NCBI GenBank assembly: GCA_003554375.1
Contig: PWGF01000313.1
Coordinates: forward strand, 1-26,681
Direction: 5' to 3'
DNA length: 26,681 bases
From: Spirochaetaceae bacterium
GTDB taxonomy: Bacteria; Spirochaetota; Spirochaetia; DSM-27196; SKKC01
The translations under genes were made by a program, and so were the position numbers. The notes beneath the pieces were generated by a model. The model was not told where the DNA came from, did not search any database, and saw only the letters and a program-made list of their open reading frames with translations. Of the stretch, positions 15,463-22,427 are shown piece by piece (the stretch's first letter is position 1; every line of letters begins with the position of its first letter).

Positions 15463-15497
15463 ATATGCATCATGATGTCAGCGATATATGCTGTCAA
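15459..15497 (-). promoter_or_regulatory. vapBC promoter with palindromic operators
   Basis: TTGACA (15497-15492), 17-bp spacer and a weak -10 CATGAT (15474-15469), 6 nt before ATG 15462. Two perfect palindromes overlap it: GCATATATGC (15459-15468) and CATCATGATG (15468-15477). ATATATGC is repeated at 15461-15468 and 15484-15491. The layout suits binding by the ribbon-helix-helix antitoxin. Confidence 0.55.
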
Positions 15498-15577
15498 GAT
15501 GCCCTTCCCGACAACCCGGGGCCAACTCAGCTGGACACGGTGACCGGAAGCGCGGCAGCGAGCACTCCGCACGGCGC

Positions 15578-15607
15578 CTGGCGAACGCGAAGTGTGGCTG
15601 CTACCAT
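15578..15607 (+). promoter_or_regulatory. Putative promoter of the helical protein gene
   Basis: CTGGCG (15578-15583), 18-bp spacer, TACCAT (15602-15607), 9 nt before ATG 15617. Weak -35; supported mainly by similarity to the other promoters here. Confidence 0.3.
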
Positions 15608-15616
15608 ACGATCCCA

Positions 15617-17476
15617 ATGAGTGCTTCGGATCAGAATCAGAGTAGCCACGATCAAAGCAGCCACAATCAGAGTGGCCAAGAAGACATGATGCCCCTGGCG
15701 TTCCGCCCCTTCATCCAAGAGCTGGAGCGCTTTTGCAGGACGCACACCTATGACGATCTGGTGGAGACGATTCTCAACCTTGCCGCCGAGGAACCGCCGG
15801 ATCGGCGCCGGGCCTTCCTTGCCCGGATAAAGGCCGCCGGCGGGGAAGCCGCGCGCGAGGTCTCCCCTGAAGCGCTCCTCGAAAACATACGGAGCCTTTG
15901 CCAGGAGGTCCGTGCCCGGCGCGAGGCGCTCCGGGACGGGAGCTTCTGGGAAACCTACGCCTTCGAGGAGGAAACGAGCGACCGCCCCTACCGCGGTCCG
16001 TACGACGTTCCCGCGCTGACGCCGGCTCAGGAGTCAACCGTCCTTGCCCATGTGAGCGAGGCGGATGCCCTGTTTCGCGCCGGGCGTGTCGCGGAGGCCA
16101 GACAAGCATACGAGCTACTCTTGGGCCTCTTCGCCGGCGATCCCGAAGAGATGCAGCCTACGCCCTACGATTTCCCTGCCGGTGAAGCGACGTTACGCGA
16201 GGTACGCGCCCGCTATGCACGAACCGTCTACCTTACCGAGCCTGAATCGAATCGAGCGCCGGCGCTCGTCGAAGCACTCCAGGCGCACGAGCGGGGAATC
16301 CTCCGCGCAACCATCGCCAAGGACAACTTGCCTACTATGAGCGACGTCGTGGATGCCGCGCGCGCCGAATTACCCGGGGTCGACCGGTTTCTCGCCTCGT
16401 GGAAGGAGACACTCGCATCGATCGTGGCGGCCCAGGCGGAGCCTCCCGTTTCTTCAGCTCCGTGGGCGGTATATCTCTACCTCGAATCAATCGAGCTCAC
16501 CGAAGGGATTCTCGGACTGTCGTCCGTGGCGCGCCGGTGGGGCACGGCCAACCCGTACGGCTACGTGTTCTGGGTCAATGCGTTGGAACGGCGCGAGCGG
16601 TGGGCCGACGTTGCTTCAGCCGCCCGGGAAGCGCTTAGCGAGCTCAGCGGCGGCGGGAAGGGGCCAGGCGGGAAGCCGACGGCGCCACTTGCCGCTGCGC
16701 TCATCACAGCCGGCAACGCGCTCGGCGATCCGGCCGTCGTTCTTGAAGGCCGGCGGGCGCGCTTTCGCCGCGATCCGTCGAAGGATACGCTGACGAGCCT
16801 CCTCCGGATCGCCACCCGGATGGACCGGCTCGAGCATGAGTTGGCCGGTGCCCTGGAGATCCTCCGGAAATCCGGCGACACGAAAGGCCGGCTCTACGCG
16901 ATTGCGCTCGTCCTCGCCGGCCGTCTTTCGGAGACGCTCGAACTGACTTCTTCCACGCCGGCGCTCGGATGGAGCGACGAACGGAACGCCGCCGGATTCT
17001 GTTTCGCCGCCTTTCTCACCTATAGGGTGACGCGCACCGGCGCCCGGAGCACGGCGGCCCAGGAGCTCCTCAAAGAGCACGTGGCCGGCGACGCTTTTCC
17101 CATCGAAACCGGCGAGCCCACGGCCGGGCCGCTCGAAGAAGGCCAACCCGACGACCGCGCCTTCATCTTGTATGACCAGGTTGTTGCCGCCCTCGCCCGG
17201 ACGCAGCTCCCGCCCGAAACGGCGGAGGAGTATCTGCGGTGGGCGGAACGTATCGGGCGCAGACGTGTCGATAATATCGTAGCCAACAAGCACCGGGGAG
17301 CATACTATCGAGCGGCGCTTACGCTCACCGCGCTCTCCGAGCACTATGCCGCCGGCGGCGACAGCAGGCGCGCCGAAGAGCTCGTTACCAAGTACCGCAC
17401 CAAATACAATCGACACCACGCGTTCAAGCGCGAGCTCGCACAGGCACTCGAAATCTCCGAGCTTGCCGGGTCGTAG
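15617..17476 (+). CDS. Large alpha-helical protein, TPR-like, unknown role
   Basis: 619 residues. The N-terminus is low-complexity, made by an imperfect 15-base repeat (SSHDQ, SSHNQ, SGQED). The rest is helical and Ala/Glu/Arg-rich, with helix pairs such as ADALFRAGRVAEARQAYELL that look like tetratricopeptide units. The last 80 residues (GRRRVDNIVANKHRGAYYRA, then a long helix and YNRHHAFKRELAQAL) resemble the C-terminal helical region of SWIM zinc-finger proteins, but no SWIM CxCx-CxH motif is present. No signal peptide or membrane segment. ATG 15617 is chosen for its upstream TACCAT box; ATG 15686 before MMPLAFRPF is an alternative that would drop the repeat. It stands alone, transcribed towards the hydrolase at 17620. 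Confidence 0.8.
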   Translation: MSASDQNQSSHDQSSHNQSGQEDMMPLAFRPFIQELERFCRTHTYDDLVETILNLAAEEPPDRRRAFLARIKAAGGEAAREVSPEALLENIRSLCQEVRARREALRDGSFWETYAFEEETSDRPYRGPYDVPALTPAQESTVLAHVSEADALFRAGRVAEARQAYELLLGLFAGDPEEMQPTPYDFPAGEATLREVRARYARTVYLTEPESNRAPALVEALQAHERGILRATIAKDNLPTMSDVVDAARAELPGVDRFLASWKETLASIVAAQAEPPVSSAPWAVYLYLESIELTEGILGLSSVARRWGTANPYGYVFWVNALERRERWADVASAAREALSELSGGGKGPGGKPTAPLAAALITAGNALGDPAVVLEGRRARFRRDPSKDTLTSLLRIATRMDRLEHELAGALEILRKSGDTKGRLYAIALVLAGRLSETLELTSSTPALGWSDERNAAGFCFAAFLTYRVTRTGARSTAAQELLKEHVAGDAFPIETGEPTAGPLEEGQPDDRAFILYDQVVAALARTQLPPETAEEYLRWAERIGRRRVDNIVANKHRGAYYRAALTLTALSEHYAAGGDSRRAEELVTKYRTKYNRHHAFKRELAQALEISELAGS

Positions 17477-17501
17477 TCCACCGGGAGCATACCCGGCAGT
17501 C

Positions 17502-17530
17502 GCGAAGCCTCATGAATGAGGTGGCTTCGC
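17502..17530 (+). terminator. Hairpin after the helical protein gene
   Basis: GCGAAG (17502-17507) pairs with CTTCGC (17525-17530) and CCTCAT (17508-17513) with ATGAGG (17516-17521), a long hairpin with a small bulge. A shorter CCGGG/CCCGG hairpin precedes it at 17481-17496. No T-run follows, so intrinsic termination is uncertain; it lies between convergent genes. Confidence 0.35.
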
Positions 17531-17615
17531 CGGGTAGCCGAAGCTCGCGGGTATCGGAAGCTCGTGGGTATCGGAAGCTCGTGGGTACCCGAAGCTCGCG
17601 TGTAGCCGAAGCTCG
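17531..17615. repeat. Five tandem copies of a 17-bp unit
   Basis: Five contiguous 17-bp units, the second being CGGGTATCGGAAGCTCG; copies start at 17531, 17548, 17565, 17582 and 17599. All keep the last eight bases GAAGCTCG; changes are in the first nine. The array fills the space between convergent stop codons at 17476 and 17620. Seventeen is not a multiple of three, and no gene uses it. Confidence 0.9.
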
Positions 17616-17619
17616 TCGA

Positions 17620-18474
17620 TTAGCTCAGAAAGTCATTGATGAGCGCAGCTGTTTCCCGTGGTTTCTGTCTCTGCAGGTCATGAATACCGTCCGGCACACC
17701 GGTAATCCTGACGTGGGGAAGGTATTGTTCGAAGAATGTAACGTTTTCCCGTATCATGCTCCGGAAATCCGACTGGTCTCCGTACAGGTACAACACCGGT
17801 GCCGTGATGCCTTTTGCTTCTTCGGAAAAATCACGAGAGGTTTTGGGCGAGATGCTAATCCGGTACCACGGGATACGCTGAGCACTCCGGATGTCTTCCC
17901 TTAGCTCGGCGAGCATTGCGCTCTTTTCCGACCTGGTCATTTGAGAATACCATGTACCCATTGCGAGCCTTAGGATGGACCTGTTGAGTAATCCTGTTTT
18001 GAGTATCCGAATAAGAAGGGTGCCCAAGAGGGGATACTTGAGCATGGTTTCAAAGGAACTCGATGGGAGATGCTCCGGTATTACTACGCTCCCTTCAATG
18101 CTGACTACTCTCCGAACCAACCGCGGATACCGAGCGGCAAGGTTCAAGGCGATAACCCCGCCATAGGAGACGCCGGCGACATCCACCGGAGACCCCCCCA
18201 GCTGTGTTATCATCTCGGCAAACAGATCGGCCTGTTCTTCGATCGTATACGCAAAGCCCGATTTCGGTTTGTCCGAGTTCCCCGTACCGAGATAGTCGAC
18301 GGCGATTACCCGGAAGCGGTCCGACAAATACGGGATAAGCCTATTCCAGGTCCCATGGGTGCTAAACGCGCCGGGTATGAGAATGAGCGGCTGCCCGGAA
18401 CCAAACTGGACGTAGTGAATCCGGTAGCCGTTTAGTTCGATACACCTGTGCGTACCGCGTTGATGGTCCCCCAT
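17620..18474 (-). CDS. Alpha/beta-fold hydrolase
   Basis: 284 residues with a complete alpha/beta hydrolase core: the oxyanion region LILIPGAFSTHGTW (about 30-43), the DYLGTGNSDKP segment (60-70), the nucleophile elbow GVSYGG with Ser103, acid D233 or D236 (YLYGDQSDF) and His265 (DGIHDL). A helical cap of about 75 residues lies between Ser and Asp. Substrate not predictable; lipase, esterase or haloalkane-dehalogenase-like enzymes share this layout. No signal peptide, so cytoplasmic. GGAGG lies 13 nt before ATG 18474, rather far; a closer out-of-frame ATG would encode only 17 codons. Ends at the tandem repeat. Confidence 0.9.
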   Translation of the reverse strand: MGDHQRGTHRCIELNGYRIHYVQFGSGQPLILIPGAFSTHGTWNRLIPYLSDRFRVIAVDYLGTGNSDKPKSGFAYTIEEQADLFAEMITQLGGSPVDVAGVSYGGVIALNLAARYPRLVRRVVSIEGSVVIPEHLPSSSFETMLKYPLLGTLLIRILKTGLLNRSILRLAMGTWYSQMTRSEKSAMLAELREDIRSAQRIPWYRISISPKTSRDFSEEAKGITAPVLYLYGDQSDFRSMIRENVTFFEQYLPHVRITGVPDGIHDLQRQKPRETAALINDFLS

Positions 18475-18630
18475 AGCGGGTCCATATCCTCCAATCGTTA
18501 TCTCCTGAGTGTGAAGCGGAAAGTCCCCTCCGGTATGACGAATGCTCCCGGTGCGCGCTTCACCAAACCGACCGAGAGCTACCGGCCGGCCCCCTTCACC
18601 GCGCGCCGCCGCACCGTAAGCCGCTGTTCC

Positions 18631-19242
18631 TCACCCGGCGAGCTCCGCCAAAGCGGTATCGAGTTTCGGCAGGGCGCCCGGGTCCAGCCACGAGCGAAGA
18701 ACGAAAAAGCCGGGGACTACCTCGGAGGCGATGCGCGCTTCGCCGGAGGCGTACTCCACCAGCTCCTCGCCGTCGCGCCGGTAGAAGCGGTGCGCGAGCG
18801 TTTCCGGATCGAGCACCCAATACTCCTCGACGCCATGCTGCTCGTACTCCGCGAACTTCGGGCCCACGTCGCGCTCGGCGGTACGCGGGCTGAGCGCTTC
18901 AACCACCAGGTCGGGGGCACCTTCCAGATGGGTCGATTTCACCGCCTCGATGCGCGAGGAGCGATAGAAGGAAAGGTCCGGCAGAAACACATTTCTGCCG
19001 CTGAGCCGCACCGCCACCACCTCGCGGTACAGGCGTCCCAGCTCGTGCCGGTCGATGTAGTAACGCATCAGCGCATCCAGGAAGCTCAACAGCTCCGCGT
19101 GACGGGTGGAAACCGACGAGTGCATGAATACCTCCCCGTCGATAAGGTCGGCGTGTTTGCCCGGCTCGAGCCGGTCGAGAAAATCCCGTGCGGTCAGAAG
19201 CTCCCATTCGGTGGATGCGGATAGCGACACCTTCGTTGCCAT
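18631..19242 (-). CDS. Uma2-family (DUF820) putative restriction endonuclease
   Basis: 203 residues, normal for Uma2. The PD-(D/E)xK-like core is seen as LPDLSFY (D89), LVVEALSP (E115) and GPKFAEYEQHGVEEYWVLDP (K129 to 146). The N-terminal TARDFLDRLEPGKHADLIDG is the usual Uma2 entry segment. These proteins are predicted nucleases found in many copies in some bacteria; biochemical roles are mostly unproven. ATG 19242 starts MATKVSLSAS; a TTGCCC-17-TACACT promoter ends 9 nt upstream, so longer frames back to 19809 are rejected. Divergent from the phd gene at 19493. No methyltransferase is adjacent. Confidence 0.88.
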   Translation of the reverse strand: MATKVSLSASTEWELLTARDFLDRLEPGKHADLIDGEVFMHSSVSTRHAELLSFLDALMRYYIDRHELGRLYREVVAVRLSGRNVFLPDLSFYRSSRIEAVKSTHLEGAPDLVVEALSPRTAERDVGPKFAEYEQHGVEEYWVLDPETLAHRFYRRDGEELVEYASGEARIASEVVPGFFVLRSWLDPGALPKLDTALAELAG

Positions 19243-19251
19243 GGCACCTGT

Positions 19252-19280
19252 AGTGTATCCCTCCCGAATGCTCCGGGCAA
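19252..19280 (-). promoter_or_regulatory. Putative promoter of the Uma2 gene
   Basis: TTGCCC (19280-19275), 17-bp spacer, TACACT (19257-19252), 9 nt before ATG 19242. Confidence 0.45.
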
Positions 19281-19456
19281 GCTGAACGGCCGCCCAACAC
19301 ATCGCACACGCAGTTACGCGTGAGGCAAAGAGTGTTGTTGGGGACAGTAACCCCCACGCTCCAGCCCGCGTGCCCTGTTGCCGCGCGGCCAACCGGCTGC
19401 TGCCCGGCTCTACCGAGGGGCACGCGTGCAACGTCGGCGATCGGCCGCCTTCGGTG

Positions 19457-19491
19457 TTGCCAAAAACTGACTGGTCAACTAAACTGGTCAA
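19457..19491 (+). promoter_or_regulatory. phd promoter with repeated operator
   Basis: TTGCCA (19457-19462), 17-bp spacer, TAAACT (19480-19485), 7 nt before ATG 19493. ACTGGTCAA occurs twice, at 19470-19478 and 19483-19491, a 13-bp period that flanks and overlaps the -10 box: a likely binding site for the Phd antitoxin. No SD site. Confidence 0.55.
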
Positions 19492-19492
19492 T

Positions 19493-19732
19493 ATGAGGGA
19501 AGTAGGGGCGTCGGATTTCAAGGCGCGCTGTCTTGCGCTGATTGACGAGGTCAACGCGACCGGCTCGCCGGGGGTAATCACGAAACGGGGACAGCCGGTT
19601 GCCGAGCTGGTCCGGTATTCCGGAGGAGACGACCGGTTTCCCCAGGAGGCCCTGCGCAATTCGGTGTCTTTCGACGGTGACGTTGAACAACCGGTCGTTG
19701 CGCCGGGTGACTGGAAAGCGGTGGGTGAATAG
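19493..19732 (+). CDS. Phd/YefM-family antitoxin
   Basis: 79 residues beginning MREVGASDFKARCLALIDEV with the Phd/YefM N-terminal DNA-binding fold, followed by GSPGVITKRGQPVAELV, the conserved strand-turn-strand. The C-terminal third is acidic and would bind the toxin. Its TAG stop shares one base with the GTG start of the PIN toxin (TAGTG), so they are coupled. ATG 19493 fits both the family start and the leaderless-type promoter directly upstream; the frame open back to 19370 has no start signal. Confidence 0.88.
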   Translation: MREVGASDFKARCLALIDEVNATGSPGVITKRGQPVAELVRYSGGDDRFPQEALRNSVSFDGDVEQPVVAPGDWKAVGE

Positions 19733-20127
19733 TGCGGATCGCCTTCGACACGCATGTTCTTCTGTACTGGGTGTCCGCCCCCGGCCGTTTGTCCGCGGCG
19801 CAGCAGCACGCGGTGAGGACCATCTCACCGGAAAACCCTGCAATAGTGGCAGATATCTGCGTATGGGAGATCGCAATGCTGCATGCAGCCGGAAGAATAC
19901 AGTTGGCGCTGCCCCTGCGGGATTGGCTGACTCGCGCCGTGGCGCCACCGCTGGTGCGCCTCGCGGAGATTACACCGAATGTCGCTGCCGCGGTAACGGA
20001 GCTGGGGGACTGGCGGAATCGTGATCCCGCCGATCGGCTCATCGTCGCTACCGCAGGGGTGTACGGCGCGGCCTTACTCACCAACGACGAGTCCATCCGT
20101 GACGCAGGACATGTGGACGTAGTCTGA
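19732..20127 (+). CDS. vapC: VapC-type PIN-domain toxin
   Basis: 131 residues, GTG start. PIN acids: D6 (AFDTHVLLYW), E46 (VWEIAML), D101 (PADRLIVATA) and D119 (TNDESI). The DTHVLLYW and WEIA signatures mark the PIN subgroup usually paired with Phd-type antitoxins (COG3744), which agrees with its neighbour. Full length, so presumably an active RNase held in check by the upstream antitoxin. Confidence 0.9.
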   Translation: MRIAFDTHVLLYWVSAPGRLSAAQQHAVRTISPENPAIVADICVWEIAMLHAAGRIQLALPLRDWLTRAVAPPLVRLAEITPNVAAAVTELGDWRNRDPADRLIVATAGVYGAALLTNDESIRDAGHVDVV

Positions 20128-20173
20128 CCGGCACGCGTTATGGAGTGTCCGCCGGTGATGTGGAGTGGCAGGC

Positions 20174-20296
20174 ATGAAGCGCATACCGGTGCAGGTTCCC
20201 GATCCTCTCTTCGATCGGGCGAGGAGGACGCCCAGGAGTGGGACCGCAACGTCGTCCGCCGCGGGCGAACCGAGACCCCGGAGAGCTCGGTCCTGA
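20174..20296 (+). pseudogene. Remnant of a vapB antitoxin, paralogue of 25712
   Basis: The first 15 or so codons (MKRIPVQVPDPLFDRA) closely match the vapB at 25712 (MKRTQVQVPDPLYDRA), and the homology reaches upstream to a shared TCTGACCGGCAC (20124 and 25661 regions). After Arg15 the reading frame departs and ends at 20296; the ribbon-helix-helix second half is missing and no toxin follows. A decayed copy of the same module. Confidence 0.7.
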
Positions 20297-20340
20297 AGGC
20301 CGCGGGCGCACAGGGCCGGGGCGGGTGGCGATGAGGCGGA
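20254..20340. repeat. Dispersed GC-rich repeat, copy A
   Basis: About 87 bp related to 23240-23326, with an identical 21-bp core (20282-20302 against 23268-23288) containing GAGCTCGGTCCTGAAGG. Each copy follows a decayed vapB/vapBC remnant. Confidence 0.65.
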
Positions 20341-20386
20341 GGCGGCCTGCGCCGGCCTTGGAACCACCCTGCGGTCGCCCCGCGCC

Positions 20387-20719
20387 TCAGGAGCCTGTCC
20401 GTTCCGGAACCACGGCCAGCCCCGCCGCAGAGGCGAGCTCACGAAAGGCGCTCATGAGCCACGGCCGGTTGACTTCGATGACGAAATATTGGCCCCGATT
20501 CAGCCGTTCGTCGAAGGGCTGCGCGAGGCGGTCGGCCTCCGCCGGATCGAGCTCTCGGCGAAACACTTTGAGGCGAAACGCGCTGAACATCTCCGCGCAG
20601 AGGATGTCCCAGAGGGGCAATGGATCCGACTGGCTGGTGACGATATCGTGGACGAGCTGCGATCCACGCTCGCGGCTATAGAGCTTGAGAAAGGCGCTGG
20701 TGTCCAGGCAGATCAGCAC
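20387..20719 (-). CDS. C-terminally truncated PIN-domain toxin
   Basis: 110 residues from GTG 20719 (GGAGG 3 nt upstream). The N-terminus is a good PIN domain: CLDTSAFLKLYSRERG with D6, and ILCAEMFSAFRLKVF with Glu43. The related remnant at 24491 shows that family members should continue after MSAFRELA with a TMDVLHVACAL block carrying the third acid; here the sequence instead ends AAGLAVVPERTGS. The third and fourth catalytic acids are therefore missing and the toxin is probably inactive. It overlaps the stop of the upstream phd gene. Confidence 0.72.
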   Translation of the reverse strand: MLICLDTSAFLKLYSRERGSQLVHDIVTSQSDPLPLWDILCAEMFSAFRLKVFRRELDPAEADRLAQPFDERLNRGQYFVIEVNRPWLMSAFRELASAAGLAVVPERTGS

Positions 20720-20943
20720 CGTCCTCCGCGGTCCAACTCGACGAGCTGCTCCGACGGTACGCCCCTCGGTTGCACTGCGGTGGCAAGATGATCGTCCCAG
20801 GCGGCGACGGGACGTGGTTGCGGGGGCACGATGAGCGCGGCGGGTCTTCCGTGGTTCAGAACCTCAAAAGTCTCTCCGTCCCGCACCTGCTTCTCTATCC
20901 GGGACCAATGCGCCTTGAGCTCTCGCACCGATATCCTCTTCAT
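20713..20943 (-). CDS. Phd/YefM-family antitoxin
   Basis: 76 residues beginning MKRISVRELKAHWSRIEKQV, then DGETFEVLNHGRPAALIVPP: the Phd/YefM fold, in which the first 55 residues dimerise and bind DNA. The C-terminus (AVQPRGVPSEQLVELD) would contact the toxin. ATG 20943 is chosen because a CATACA-17-TATCTT box ends 6 nt before it and the sequence matches family starts; an extension to 20970 is unlikely. It overlaps the truncated toxin by seven bases. Confidence 0.85.
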   Translation of the reverse strand: MKRISVRELKAHWSRIEKQVRDGETFEVLNHGRPAALIVPPQPRPVAAWDDHLATAVQPRGVPSEQLVELDRGGRC

Positions 20944-20949
20944 AGCCGT

Positions 20950-20978
20950 AAGATACCGCGCGTTCCTCAAAGTGTATG
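20950..20978 (-). promoter_or_regulatory. Putative phd promoter
   Basis: CATACA (20978-20973, weak), 17-bp spacer, TATCTT (20955-20950), 6 nt before ATG 20943; no SD site close to the ATG. Confidence 0.35.
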
Positions 20979-21012
20979 TGAAATGGTTTGCGAAACGAGA
21001 CTCGCCGGGCGA

Positions 21013-21444
21013 TCAGTGGAACGGGGTCGCGAACCCGACGGCGCGGGCACAGCGGTTCATCGCTTCATCGTGCGAGAAGAGGAGAGCTGTCTCCTGCGAT
21101 CGGGAGCCGGAGGAGCTTTCCGCGTAGACGAGCGCGGAGGCAAGGTGGAGCGCGTCGAGCGTCTTCACGACGACCGGGAATGACTCCATTGCCCGCTTCT
21201 TAACCCGTTCGCTCAGCGCGAGGAGCCTGACGCCGGCGAGGACTCCGTCGAGCCGCTCAAGCGCTTCCATGAGGCTCCCATCGTCGAGATCGCCGTTCAA
21301 CCGGTAGCGATGCAAAACGCGGCGACACTCGATCCGGACAAGCTCGCTTGCCACGACGTGTTCGACGGCGAAGACGTGTTCGATGGCGATCTCACCGAGC
21401 AGAATGTGGCGAAGGACCACCGAGGAGTCCAGGTACGCTACCAT
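21013..21444 (-). CDS. vapC: VapC-type PIN-domain toxin
   Basis: 143 residues. PIN acids: D6 (YLDSSVVL), E34 and E39 (SELVRIECRR), D97 (TLDALHLASAL) and D126 (FSHDEAM). The DALHLASA and SHDEAMNRCA segments are characteristic. Complete by length. It overlaps the stop of the upstream Phd-type antitoxin by seven bases (ATGGTAG). Probably a functional RNase toxin. Confidence 0.9.
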   Translation of the reverse strand: MVAYLDSSVVLRHILLGEIAIEHVFAVEHVVASELVRIECRRVLHRYRLNGDLDDGSLMEALERLDGVLAGVRLLALSERVKKRAMESFPVVVKTLDALHLASALVYAESSSGSRSQETALLFSHDEAMNRCARAVGFATPFH

Positions 21445-21680
21445 CGCTCAGCCCGCTCATCGCTCAGTGCATCCCGTGGGTCTTTTGTCGTAAGCGGGCT
21501 CAGGTGCCGGGGCGTGTAAGTGGTAGTCGGCTCCCGGAGGACGATGGAATCACCGCTGTAGGGCCGGATGAGCGCAACAGGCCGCCGGTGCTCGACGACA
21601 AGCACATCTTCGCCTGCCTTGACCGCCCGCAGCATCTCACTGAGATGTGCCTTGAGCTGGGAAACGGAACTGGTCTTCAT
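21438..21680 (-). CDS. Phd/YefM-family antitoxin
   Basis: 80 residues starting MKTSSVSQLKAHLSEMLRAV, then KAGEDVLVVEHRRPVALIRP, the standard Phd/YefM DNA-binding and dimer part; the C-terminus (TTTYTPRHLSPLTTKDP) is the toxin-binding tail. A TTGACG-17-TACTAT promoter ends 6 nt before ATG 21680 and no SD site is present, so the long frame running to 22142 through the GC-rich repeat is not the gene. Overlaps the PIN toxin. Confidence 0.88.
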   Translation of the reverse strand: MKTSSVSQLKAHLSEMLRAVKAGEDVLVVEHRRPVALIRPYSGDSIVLREPTTTYTPRHLSPLTTKDPRDALSDERAERW

Positions 21681-21686
21681 ATGACT

Positions 21687-21715
21687 ATAGTAAGGTCGGA
21701 TTTGTGGTCCGTCAA
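21687..21715 (-). promoter_or_regulatory. phd promoter, leaderless type
   Basis: TTGACG (21715-21710), 17-bp spacer, TACTAT (21692-21687), AGTCAT, then ATG 21680. One of the clearest cases in the window. Confidence 0.6.
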
Positions 21716-21782
21716 GCGACTGTGGCGCGCCCCGGGCCGCCGGCTGCGGCGCGGAGGACGGTGGGGGGACAGGGGGCGCTGA

Positions 21783-21972
21783 GGGCGGCGCCGGCTGTGT
21801 AGAGCTGGTGCGCGGGCTGGGCGCTTTCTCCGCGCAAGCGATACGGAGGGGCGCGAAGCGCGTCCTGCCGCGTCCCCTCGGAGCGTCGGCCGAACGGCGG
21901 CGAGGAGCGCCGAGCACCGCCGCCGGGTCCGCGGCAGGACCGGAGGCGAGAGCCGGAGCCCGGAGTAGCGCG
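21783..21972. repeat. Structured GC-rich repeat, copy 1
   Basis: About 190 bp shared with 26497-26681. It contains CGCTT/AAGCG (about 21822-21840), the GCGC-GAA-GCGC mini-hairpin, an 11-bp inverted repeat GTCCTGCCGCG ... CGCGGCAGGAC enclosing a GGCGGCG/CGCCGCC stem, and a GGC-GAGA-GCC hairpin with a GNRA-type loop. The inner bases differ between copies while the stems stay. No frame shows gene-like composition. It lies between divergent genes. Confidence 0.8.
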
Positions 21973-22390
21973 GTTGCGCTCGGGCCGCGCGGCGGGCCGA
22001 GCGCAATGCGCCCGGAAGCTCCGCACCTCCTCCGCGAGGGCGGGCTGAGAAGCTTCAATTGGGGATGGGCCGGAAACGGCGGTCCGCCTCCAGCAGGGTC
22101 ACGGCGATGGACTCTGGCGGTGGCGGCGGGCAGTTGCGGCACCCAGGAGGTCGAGCCCCGGAACGGTGACTTTCTTCTTTCGACAGTCTTCTTTCGACAA
22201 TCGGTTGCGAGGCTGTTTGGGGTCGTGCGGACCGGCGGCGTCGTGGGAACGCGCTCCAGCGTCCCGGTGGTGCGACGGAGCTTGGCGTGCTCGTTTGCGC
22301 CGCGCGCTCCATTCCATCTGGGCGGCTTCGTCCTTGGCGGTCGTGGGATACGTGAAGCCGGCTTCCAGGAAGCGGGATCTCTAGTCTCAG
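21973..22390. other. Gap without a supported gene
   Basis: About 420 bp. A 12-bp direct repeat CTTCTTTCGACA occurs at 22174-22185 and 22188-22199. Frames on both strands are Arg/Pro/Ser-rich and show no family resemblance. Probably decayed intergenic DNA. Confidence 0.4.
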
Positions 22391-22419
22391 TTGACCCGAA
22401 CGGCCGGCATAGGTACGGT
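22391..22419 (+). promoter_or_regulatory. Putative promoter of the 148-residue gene
   Basis: TTGACC (22391-22396), 17-bp spacer, TACGGT (22414-22419), 8 nt before GTG 22428. Confidence 0.45.
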
Positions 22420-22427
22420 GAGTCGAT

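Noticed and set aside
17481..17496. CCGGG/CCCGG hairpin as a Rho-independent terminator
   Set aside because: Five-base stem with no T-run following; mentioned only with the longer hairpin next to it.
17531..17615. CRISPR array
   Set aside because: The 17-bp units are contiguous with no spacers, and no cas gene is present.
18631..19809. 392-codon version of the Uma2 gene
   Set aside because: The added part crosses the predicted promoters of both divergent genes and overlaps the phd gene in antisense; Uma2 proteins are about 190-200 residues.
21438..22142. 234-codon version of the phd antitoxin
   Set aside because: The extension reads through the structured repeat and the TTGACG-17-TACTAT promoter and is Pro/Arg/Ala-rich.
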